Below, in pieces: positions 47,130 through 64,000 of a DNA stretch of 64,000 bases (its first letter is position 1; the number at the start of each line of letters is the position of its first letter). The notes under the pieces were generated by a model that saw only the letters and a list, made by a program, of their open reading frames with translations, had not been told where the DNA came from and searched no databases. The DNA is taken from positions 175,426 to 239,425 of the forward strand of contig NZ_ANIK01000016.1 of NCBI RefSeq assembly GCF_000347175.1, written 5' to 3'. The DNA comes from Leptospira alstonii serovar Sichuan str. 79601. Its GTDB lineage: Bacteria; Spirochaetota; Leptospiria; Leptospirales; Leptospiraceae. The translations under genes were made by a program, and so were the position numbers.

Positions 47130-47885
47130 TCAAACCGAGGTGATGCCGCCGTCCACGGTCCAGTTGGCTCCGTTGATATACGAAGATTCTTCGTTTAACA
47201 AAAAAGAAACGACCCTCGCCACTTCAAAAGGAGATGCGATCTTACGAGACGGCGTCATCCGGATGATTTTTTTTCTATGATCGGAAACTTGATCTTCCTG
47301 AATTCCCATCGAAGTCTCCATATAACCCGGACTGACGGCGTTCACGGTAATTCCGAAAGAGCCCCATTCGTCCGCAAGCGATTTTACAAAACCGATCAAA
47401 GCGTGTTTGGAAGCGGAATAAGCGACCGAATTTGCGGAACCGACGACTGACAATGAGGAAGCGATGAACAACAATCTCCCTATTTGCAATTTTTTGAATA
47501 TGGGAAGAAGGAACTTCGAGATCTGAAAAGCGGAGCGGATGTTTACCGAAAAAATACGATCCCATTCTTCCAAACCGACTTCGGTGATTTTATGATAGGG
47601 ACCTCCGTATCCGGCGCAATGAACAAAACCGTACGGAATCTGATCTTGGGAAAAAACCAAATTCTCCCATTCGGAGAGCGAAGACAAAAGTTCCTCGCTC
47701 CTCGTAAGATCCGTATTCAAAAAAGATTCTCCCGAAAAAATTTCCTTCGGAGATTGAACGTCCAGATTGGTCACGGAATAACCTTCGGATACGAGGGATT
47801 CCACGACGGCCCTTCCCAAACCTCCGCTTCCTCCGGTTAAAATTACGTTTTTCTTTTTGTTTGTTTCCCGATTTTGCGAAGTCAC
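47130..47885 (-). CDS. Short-chain dehydrogenase/reductase, FabG-like
   Basis: 251 residues: [15 protein letters not shown] cofactor loop, [40 protein letters not shown] with the Ser-Tyr-Lys triad, and [13 protein letters not shown], ending [13 protein letters not shown]. This is the classical SDR pattern of 3-oxoacyl-ACP reductase-like enzymes, but an isolated copy away from other fab genes may have another substrate. Divergent from argB. Confidence 0.9.
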   Translation of the reverse strand: MTSQNRETNKKKNVILTGGSGGLGRAVVESLVSEGYSVTNLDVQSPKEIFSGESFLNTDLTRSEELLSSLSEWENLVFSQDQIPYGFVHCAGYGGPYHKITEVGLEEWDRIFSVNIRSAFQISKFLLPIFKKLQIGRLLFIASSLSVVGSANSVAYSASKHALIGFVKSLADEWGSFGITVNAVSPGYMETSMGIQEDQVSDHRKKIIRMTPSRKIASPFEVARVVSFLLNEESSYINGANWTVDGGITSV

Positions 47886-47928
47886 TCTATAACCTCAAAC
47901 CTACTCCCGTATTTCTAGATGACAGAGT

Positions 47929-48830
<902 letters not shown>

Positions 48831-48841
48831 AAAGGTTCATT

Positions 48842-48942
48842 AGAGTTGTTGAAAAATTAATTTTTCATTTGTTTCCGTTTCATTGAAATGGACGATTGAA
48901 GCGGTTTTGTTAATCGCGACTATTGAATTTTTTAACAACTCT
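48842..48942 (+). mobile_element. 101-bp terminal-inverted-repeat element (MITE-like), copy 1
   Basis: Begins AGAGTTGTTGAAAAATT and ends AATTTTTTAACAACTCT; the ends are inverted repeats with 16 of 17 matches. It is exactly the length of the inverted copy at 53989-54089, with 84 of 101 positions identical and no gaps. No coding capacity, so it would be mobilised in trans if at all. It lies just after argB. Confidence 0.75.
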
Positions 48943-49091
48943 ATTATACATAAGAGACCGGTGCTTCGGATTTTTTTATGGGTTCCGTTTTTTTCCCGAA
49001 GTTTTCGATTCGTTGAAACTCCTTGACAGGGAGAACTTTCTTGTGTCCAATGTTTGAATTCTCCTTGGAGAATCATCTATTAATCCCCCTT

Positions 49092-50840
<1,749 letters not shown>

Positions 50841-51025
50841 GAGGTTCATAACCAAATCCACAAGACGATCCATAGAGGCATCTACTTAAGTTTCAGTCGC
50901 AGAAGATTTAACTCACTCCCTACCATAGTTACCCACAAATACTTGGATCTGAAGATAAATGTCGGAATTACGACAAATCCTCTGCTAGAAACTCTATTCG
51001 GTTCTCTATGGATCGCGAAATTGGT
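50841..51025. other. Intergenic stretch without recognisable feature
   Basis: Non-coding gap after the phosphatase gene leading into dispersed repeat copy C; no terminator hairpin or reading frame stands out. Confidence 0.4.
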
Positions 51026-51143
<118 letters not shown>

Positions 51144-51190
51144 CGAAACTTTCACAGAAATTGCTACACTATCCCCTGACATCTGATCCC

Positions 51191-52492
<1,302 letters not shown>

Positions 52493-52538
52493 AGTCGGTT
52501 CCTCGTATAGATACTCCGGGAATTTCCGGAAAAATCAC

Positions 52539-52593
<55 letters not shown>

Positions 52594-52603
52594 AGAACTT
52601 TTT

Positions 52604-53548
<945 letters not shown>

Positions 53549-53582
53549 CCCCTACATCGCGACCATGCTATATATCGGCCTT

Positions 53583-53618
53583 GCCCCGAGTGAACGCGAA
53601 GCGTTCGTATTGAGGGGC
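53583..53618. terminator. Bidirectional hairpin between convergent genes
   Basis: GCCCC (53583-53587) pairs with GGGGC (53614-53618), enclosing GAACGC-GAA-GCGTTC (53592-53606), which is perfect. It separates the putative barrel gene from the convergent small ORF, whose stop it touches. No T-run, so probably weak or factor-assisted. Confidence 0.55.
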
Positions 53619-53947
53619 TAATCGATAATCCCCTGCTTCTTAAGAGAGAACGCAAGATCCATCTTGCTGATCAAATGTTTTGCTCTTCCAAAACGAATCA
53701 TACGTTCCGGCGCAGAATCTTGTTGATTATTATAAATTTCTAAACAAGTTTCGATCACGGGACAAGAATGATCCGTACAACCGATCTCGGTCAGTTTGAG
53801 AATTTCATTTCCCGTAAGTCTAAGAGGTCCTTTTAACCAAGAAATCAGAGTGGGATGAAACGAAAATTCTTCGGTAGCGTTTCGAGTCTCCGAATATACG
53901 GGACCGTGATTGTGTACCGAAGAATGATTGGGAACCGCCGGTTTCAT
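53618..53947 (-). CDS. Small Cys-containing protein of unknown function
   Basis: 109 residues. The N-terminus is His-rich (NHSSVHNHGPVY). The centre has LTGNEILKLTEIGCTDHSCPVIETCLEIYNNQ, three Cys plus His that could bind a metal or iron-sulfur centre. No family recognised. Single gene, with a MITE-like element 41 bp upstream. Confidence 0.6.
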   Translation of the reverse strand: MKPAVPNHSSVHNHGPVYSETRNATEEFSFHPTLISWLKGPLRLTGNEILKLTEIGCTDHSCPVIETCLEIYNNQQDSAPERMIRFGRAKHLISKMDLAFSLKKQGIID

Positions 53948-53988
53948 AACTTTTCATAAGACGAAGAAAATCGAATTCTAAATTCAAT

Positions 53989-54089
53989 AGAGTTGTTGAA
54001 AAATTCCATAGCGGCAATTAACAAAACTGCTTCAATCGTTCCTTTCAATGAAACAAAAGCGGATGGAGAATTCATTTTTTAACAACTCT
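53989..54089 (-). mobile_element. 101-bp terminal-inverted-repeat element (MITE-like), copy 2
   Basis: Reverse-orientation copy of the element at 48842-48942; the same 101-bp length, 83% identical by hand alignment without gaps. Ends AGAGTTGTTGAAAAATT and AACAACTCT. It lies 18 bp from the metH stop codon. Confidence 0.75.
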
Positions 54090-54107
54090 AACATTCTTTG
54101 AACTCTT

Positions 54108-57848
<3,741 letters not shown>

Positions 57849-57892
57849 GAGTAGTTTCTTTGATTATTCTAAAAAATATAATTGCAAATATT

Positions 57893-58192
<300 letters not shown>

Positions 58193-58203
58193 CGTTTTCC
58201 AAG

Positions 58204-58236
<33 letters not shown>

Positions 58237-58249
58237 GAAAAGGTTCAGA

Positions 58250-59560
<1,311 letters not shown>

Positions 59561-59561
59561 T

Positions 59562-60539
<978 letters not shown>

Positions 60540-60546
60540 GGGGGAT

Positions 60547-60575
60547 AGGATATCAAGATATCTTGATATCCGCAA
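60547..60575 (-). promoter_or_regulatory. Perfect 24-bp palindrome inside the promoter of the SAM-cycle operon
   Basis: 60548-60571 is a perfect palindrome with half-site GGATATCAAGAT. Read on the minus strand, TTGCGG (60575-60570) and TATCCT (60552-60547) are spaced by exactly 17 bp, with the core palindrome in the spacer. Transcription would begin about seven bases later, at or next to the ATG at 60539, and there is no Shine-Dalgarno, so the mRNA may be leaderless. Likely autoregulatory site of the ArsR-type protein. Confidence 0.72.
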
Positions 60576-60625
60576 GGCTTTTTATGTGTGGTCTGGGAAA
60601 AACTGTAAAATCAGGGATTTTGTAT

Positions 60626-60699
60626 GAGTTCCCACAAAATTCCGAAAAACAAATCAATATCCATTCGATAAATCCCCCTTTCGCAGGAGTTCCCACAAA
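60626..60699 (+). repeat. Direct repeat GAGTTCCCACAAA
   Basis: The 13-base string occurs at 60626-60638 and 60687-60699 in the gap between the divergent regulator genes. It resembles a short motif often seen in leptospiral intergenic DNA. No function assigned. Confidence 0.55.
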
Positions 60700-60705
60700 T
60701 TTCGC

Positions 60706-60734
60706 TTGCATTTAATATGACCAGTCGTTTTAAT
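60706..60734 (+). promoter_or_regulatory. Promoter and operator of the TetR-family gene
   Basis: TTGCAT (60706-60711) and TTTAAT (60729-60734) are 17 bp apart and form a good promoter. The spacer contains TGACCAGTCG, an imperfect dyad (GAC-CA-GTC) of the kind bound by TetR-family repressors, so autoregulation is likely. Confidence 0.55.
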
Positions 60735-60789
60735 GTTCTCCAACTGATCTCTGACCTTCCCATCAAAAGCGACTCATCCAAAGAACAAA

Positions 60790-61386
60790 ATGAAAATCTC
60801 CGCAACAGAATCGGCAACAAAACGAGAGAAGATCCTTCAAACCGGAATTCATCTCATTCGACAAAACGGACCTGTCGGAATCCAGGAAATAGCCGATGGG
60901 GCCAAAATTCCAAAAGGATCTTTTTACAACTACTTTGCTTCCAAGGATCGGTTTCTTCTCGAAGCTCTTGAGGATTACACCCGGAATGCGATCCATTGGA
61001 ACGAACAAACCCTGGAAAAAGGAGGACGCGGACTTTCGGCCCTTTTTTATTTCTATGAACAAAAGATCGCACTGGAAAAAAAACTGCTGAAAGACGGGCT
61101 TTCCTGCCTGATCAACGTTCTTTCGCATTATTCCTCATCGACAAAACAAGAACTGAGAACGGCACTCAGTCATTCGCTGGACGAAATCGCAAAGAGTATT
61201 TTAGATTCTTTGCAACTTCCAGAAAATGATCCGGAATCGGAACGTGTTCTAATTCATATTCAAGTTTTGGAATCTTCTTGGAGAGGCGCGATGTTACTCG
61301 CGCAAGCTACGGGAGAAGAATCGTATCTGGAAAATTTTTTAGCTATGTACCGGAATTTTACGGCGGGTCTCAAAATAGAACTTTAG
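60790..61386 (+). CDS. TetR/AcrR-family transcriptional regulator
   Basis: 198 residues. N-terminal HTH (REKILQTGIHLIRQNGPVGIQEIADGAKIPKGSFYNYFASKDRFLLEAL) is a canonical TetR DNA-binding domain. The rest is the helical ligand-binding and dimerisation domain of the AcuR-like type with residues resembling SSTKQELRTALSHSLDEIAKSI. It precedes an acyl-CoA thioesterase gene by 9 bp, suggesting it controls fatty-acid or xenobiotic acyl metabolism. A TetR-type dyad lies in its own promoter. Confidence 0.88.
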   Translation: MKISATESATKREKILQTGIHLIRQNGPVGIQEIADGAKIPKGSFYNYFASKDRFLLEALEDYTRNAIHWNEQTLEKGGRGLSALFYFYEQKIALEKKLLKDGLSCLINVLSHYSSSTKQELRTALSHSLDEIAKSILDSLQLPENDPESERVLIHIQVLESSWRGAMLLAQATGEESYLENFLAMYRNFTAGLKIEL

Positions 61387-61395
61387 GGAAATTGA

Positions 61396-61824
61396 ATGAA
61401 AACACAAGAGTTGACTGAAATCCGAAAAGGACATTCGACACAAATCGTGGTTCGTTGGGACGAACTAGATCCGAACAATCACGTAAACAATAAGAATTTT
61501 CAGGGTTATTTGGACGAGGCTCGAATGAGAGCGATGCGAGACTGGGGTTTTTCCATGGAAAAATTAAAGGCCCAGGATTTCGGACCTGTGATTCTTTCGA
61601 TTCATCTCGAATTCAAACGCGAAATCAATTATCCCGAAACGATTACGATCGAATCGGATCTGTTCCTGAAAACCCCTACTCGCGCGGTATTCGAACAAAG
61701 AATCATCTGCGGAAGCAATCAGACTCTTTCCTGTAACGCGAGCACGGACTGGGTGATCCTGAACTTGAATTCGAAACGACCCGCAAAATTTTTGGAGGCG
61801 ATCGGTTTTCATCAAACGGTTTGA
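61396..61824 (+). CDS. Acyl-CoA thioesterase, hotdog fold (4HBT-like)
   Basis: 142 residues. VRWDELDPNNHVNNKNFQGYLDEARMRAMRDWG is the hotdog helix region of YbgC/4HBT-type thioesterases with the catalytic Asp (DPNNHVNN). Strands HLEFKREINYPETITIESDLF and QTLSCNASTDWVILNL follow. It hydrolyses an acyl-CoA; chain length unknown. Operon with the TetR regulator. Confidence 0.87.
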   Translation: MKTQELTEIRKGHSTQIVVRWDELDPNNHVNNKNFQGYLDEARMRAMRDWGFSMEKLKAQDFGPVILSIHLEFKREINYPETITIESDLFLKTPTRAVFEQRIICGSNQTLSCNASTDWVILNLNSKRPAKFLEAIGFHQTV

Positions 61825-61900
61825 AGTCCTCCTCAAAAATCGAAACGGGTTTTTCGTTTTACTCGGAACTATAAAATAGAGTATCCGAAATCCTATCTTT

Positions 61901-61939
61901 AAAACGGGGATTCGTCTCAAAATTTCATGGCATTCTATT
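61901..61939 (+). repeat. Short direct repeat, left copy (right copy at 63008-63045)
   Basis: AAACGGGGATTCGTCTCAAA followed by ATTTCATGGCATTCTATT corresponds to AAACGGGATTCGTTTCAAA then ATTCATGGTATTTCTATT at 63008-63045. The two copies flank the HAD phosphatase gene in direct orientation. A 42-codon frame starting at the ATG in the left copy (61927-62055) shows no family and is not called a gene. Confidence 0.6.
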
Positions 61940-62092
61940 CTGAGTTTGTCCCAATCGTCGCGTATCAAAAACGCGAAACCGTAAGATTGTGGAAGTTTTG
62001 GGATGAACTCTGCGTAGGAATCGGTAACCATAACGGTCATGAAAGTCCGCGTTAGTCGTAATATCCGAACATCGGCGGACATTTTAGAAATT

Positions 62093-62902
62093 TTACATGG
62101 AATTTTGCAGGAACGGAATCAGCGAACTTATATTTTCCCAAACCGCCTCGGGATGAATATTCGAGTTTTGCAATATTCCATCCCGATACTTTCCGGTTTT
62201 TACGAGAACTCCCCGAATCCCGCAGATTTGCGCTCCCCCTACATCGGAATCAAGATCGTCTCCGACCATGATCGTGCGAGAGGCTTCCGCGGAAATCATC
62301 CTCAGACCGACGTTAAAAAACGCCGAGGAAGGTTTGCCGATGATTTCGGCTTTGACACCGGTCGCGTATTCGATCGCGGATACGAACGCTCCTATATCCA
62401 ACATCAATCCTTCTTTTGTTTGCCAAAACTTACCTTTATGAAGAGCGATCAATCTCGCACCGTTCTTTACCTTTTGAAAGATATCGTTTAAGATTGTATA
62501 GTTCCATTCCTTTCCGATATCCCCGATCAAAACGGCTTCCGGAGTTTCGAACTCGGACTCGATTTCTTCCAAATCCTTTTTGACTTCCTCTCGGATAACC
62601 ATAAAAGTTTTTGGATTTCCCGTTTCTCGGATGTATTCGCGGGCGGCCCGAGGAGAATTGAGAATTCTTTCTTCCTCTGCGGGAATCCCTAGATCATTTA
62701 AAAATTCGGCAAGTCCCTTCCTCGATTTTGTAGTCGTATTCGTCAAAAACAGATACGGTATATGATTCTTTTTTAAATAAGAAACCGCCTCACGCGCTCC
62801 GGGCAATACGGAATTTCCGGTATGTAACACCCCGTCCAAATCCAATAAAACGTTTTGGATCGGAGCTTGCGTGCCTTTCTGCGGAATGTTTTTTTCACTC
62901 AT
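62093..62902 (-). CDS. HAD-IIA phosphatase, NagD-like
   Basis: 269 residues. Motif I VLLDLDGVLHTGN with the two Asp, motif II FLTNTTTKS, a C2-type cap (GLAEFLNDLGIPAEEERILNSPRAAREYI), motif III IIGKPSS and motif IV MVGDDLDSDVGGAQICGIRGVLVKTGKY. NagD relatives dephosphorylate nucleotides or sugar phosphates. Single minus-strand gene bracketed by a short direct repeat. Confidence 0.9.
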   Translation of the reverse strand: MSEKNIPQKGTQAPIQNVLLDLDGVLHTGNSVLPGAREAVSYLKKNHIPYLFLTNTTTKSRKGLAEFLNDLGIPAEEERILNSPRAAREYIRETGNPKTFMVIREEVKKDLEEIESEFETPEAVLIGDIGKEWNYTILNDIFQKVKNGARLIALHKGKFWQTKEGLMLDIGAFVSAIEYATGVKAEIIGKPSSAFFNVGLRMISAEASRTIMVGDDLDSDVGGAQICGIRGVLVKTGKYRDGILQNSNIHPEAVWENISSLIPFLQNSM

Positions 62903-63240
62903 ATAAAATGCGATTGTAACGTATTTTTCAAAATTTGCGATTCTCTATTTTGCAAGCCTGTTCGAAACTTTCTCAGTTCGACAACTTCCCCTTTACATGC
63001 AGGAAAGAAAACGGGATTCGTTTCAAAATTCATGGTATTTCTATTATATAAGGATCAGTAAAAAGTATACAGTCTTAGTCCGAACCGTTTCTTTGAAATT
63101 CTCGTTCCGAGATGAAAGTTTGATTCCCGCCGTTTTTCCAAATATAGAAATTTTAAAGAAGGTCGTTTTTATTTTTAGATTCGTTTCTTTTTTAACGTGA
63201 GTTCCAATACGAAAGCGATTGAAGTAAGTAACTAAAAGTG
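62903..63240. other. Intergenic stretch without a gene, carrying the right direct-repeat copy
   Basis: About 340 bases. Contains the second copy of the short repeat (63008-63045) and otherwise no convincing reading frame, RNA gene or terminator. Its right end runs into the structured block. Confidence 0.5.
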
Positions 63241-63382
63241 CAGAGCTTTCAATGGATTGCTCTGAACTCAGTGAAACGCTCTATGAATCGCGTTTCAGGT
63301 TGCGAAGATTTTTCAGCTACGCTGAGAAACAACATTATGTTTCGACCCATAGGGAGAAACATTGAGTTTCTCGCTTCGCGGC
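63241..63382 (+). ncRNA. Densely self-complementary segment beside the IS110 transposase
   Basis: In order: CAGAGC 63241-63246 / GCTCTG 63259-63264; TGAAACGC 63272-63279 / GCGTTTCA 63290-63297; then an outer stem GTTGCGAAG 63299-63307 / CTTCGCGGC 63374-63382 (nine pairs, two G-U) enclosing TTTTTCAGC 63309-63317 / GCTGAGAAA 63321-63329 with a TAC loop (one G-U) and GAGAAAC 63354-63360 / GTTTCTC 63366-63372. The wobble pairs exist only in plus-strand RNA, opposite to the transposase. A T-run (63434-63442) follows about 50 bp later. Candidate non-coding RNA or IS-end structure; no known family recognised. Confidence 0.5.
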
Positions 63383-63440
63383 TTTTGTTTATCTTGCTCT
63401 CTCCTATGTTTCTTGTGTCAAGCCCTCCCGCTATTTTTTT

Positions 63441-64000
63441 TTACATAAGACCATATTGGGCTAATTTTCGATTTAATATATTTTCGGGCATAGAATTGAA
63501 AAGTTCGCCCGTTCGAATCATTGTATAAAGCACTTCGATCATTTTGCGTGAAGCAGCAATGATCGATTTTTTAGCTCCTTTTTTAAGGTATAACCTATCA
63601 TAGAACTCTTTTATCTTTCCACCATGCTGACAACGAACCAAACTCCAGGCGGCTTGAACGATCACCCTTCGAATCGAATGACAACCACGGGAAACAATTC
63701 TACCGTATCGAACCGTATCTCCTGAGATGTCGACTCTGGGAACAAGGCCTGCGTAGTAGGCTGCTTGTTTACCAGAGGAGAATCGCTTACAATCACCCAT
63801 ATAGCTCATGATTGCCAAGGAAGTAATCATACCAATTCCGGGCATGGACATGATCGTTTGAACATAAGCCGGATGTTTTTTTAGAGAATCTTTAATCTCT
63901 CCTTCTATTAGTTTTAGATTTAGTTCGACTAAATCTAAAACTTTTAAGATTCGTTCCGCTTCCTTTTTGTATCGATCAGGAAGTAAAGCTACAGAAACTT
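63441..64000 (-). mobile_element. IS110-family transposase, 3' part (cut by the window edge)
   Basis: The minus-strand frame is open from the window end to the stop at 63441. An internal Met at 63851 is not the real start: the frame upstream reads [19 protein letters not shown]. The visible part is the Transposase_20 domain ([37 protein letters not shown] ... [18 protein letters not shown]), which carries the serine-containing half of the composite active site. The N-terminal DEDD RuvC-like half lies beyond 64000. Closest in type to the leptospiral IS1533 group, from memory. No frame-disrupting change is seen in the visible part. Confidence 0.85.

Noticed and set aside
60540..60575. N-terminal extension of the ArsR-methyltransferase regulator
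   Set aside because: The extra codons are simply the palindromic operator read in frame.
61927..62055. 42-codon plus-strand frame and an overlapping longer minus-strand frame near 61.6-62.1 kb
   Set aside because: The minus frame is mostly the shadow of the thioesterase gene; the plus frame starts inside a dispersed repeat and has no family.

Overview
The window reads as chromosome of a pathogenic-clade Leptospira (spirochaete). The reasons are an LruC-domain protein, many lipoproteins with lax spirochaetal lipoboxes (FNC, WNC, INC), 7TMR-DISM receptors, a eukaryote-like UDP-glucose pyrophosphorylase, an IS110-type transposase like those common in L. borgpetersenii and relatives, and short dispersed repeats. 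Species cannot be fixed by eye. No rRNA, tRNA or CRISPR array was recognised.

1-5.7 kb: the 3' part of an LruC-domain surface protein with a C-terminal membrane anchor, a PrsW-type membrane protease, a convergent large polytopic membrane protein, then rpmG and a DksA/TraR-like protein. 5.7-8.3 kb is accessory or decayed DNA: hairpins, a lipoprotein gene whose signal peptide is broken by a 5-bp duplication, a 21-codon IS3-type transposase remnant, a strongly self-complementary stretch and a small unknown ORF. 8.3-13.2 kb: BASS-family transporter, class-V aminotransferase-fold enzyme, ferritin-like protein with a histone-H1-like tail, YhhN-family protein, TerC/Alx.

13.3-18.5 kb is a methylmalonyl-CoA mutase operon (mutA-mutB-meaB). 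18.6-25.1 kb is a self-contained TonB uptake locus: a long palindrome over a promoter, three small exported proteins, a TonB-dependent receptor, a Cys-rich lipoprotein and ExbB-ExbD-TonB. 25.2-32.5 kb carries an exported papain-like protease with fibronectin-type repeats, an EAL-like protein, UGPase and a lipase-fold protein lacking its nucleophile. 32.7-36.7 kb is a tight FlgO-like / 7TMR-DISM-PAS-ATPase / TraB operon. 36.8-39.7 kb: cheD, HDOD, shikimate kinase, then a tyrosine recombinase.

39.8-54 kb mixes SDRs, an MBL-fold hydrolase, a receptor adenylate cyclase, PrxQ/Bcp, an M61 peptidase, argB, a GAF-GAF-SpoIIE phosphatase and phosphofructokinase. 54.1-60.6 kb is an S-adenosylmethionine-cycle operon: an ArsR-methyltransferase regulator (SahR-like), ahcY, a ferredoxin and metH, behind a perfect 24-bp palindrome inside an apparently leaderless promoter. 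The right end holds a TetR-thioesterase pair, a HAD phosphatase, a structured intergenic region and the 3' part of an IS110 transposase cut by the window edge.

The most unusual material is non-coding: a 101-bp terminal-inverted-repeat element in two full copies plus two ends; a roughly 100-135 bp repeat in three copies with a conserved (wobble-compatible) hairpin; and three blocks of dense self-complementarity (7.76-7.90, 42.30-42.35 and 63.24-63.38 kb).
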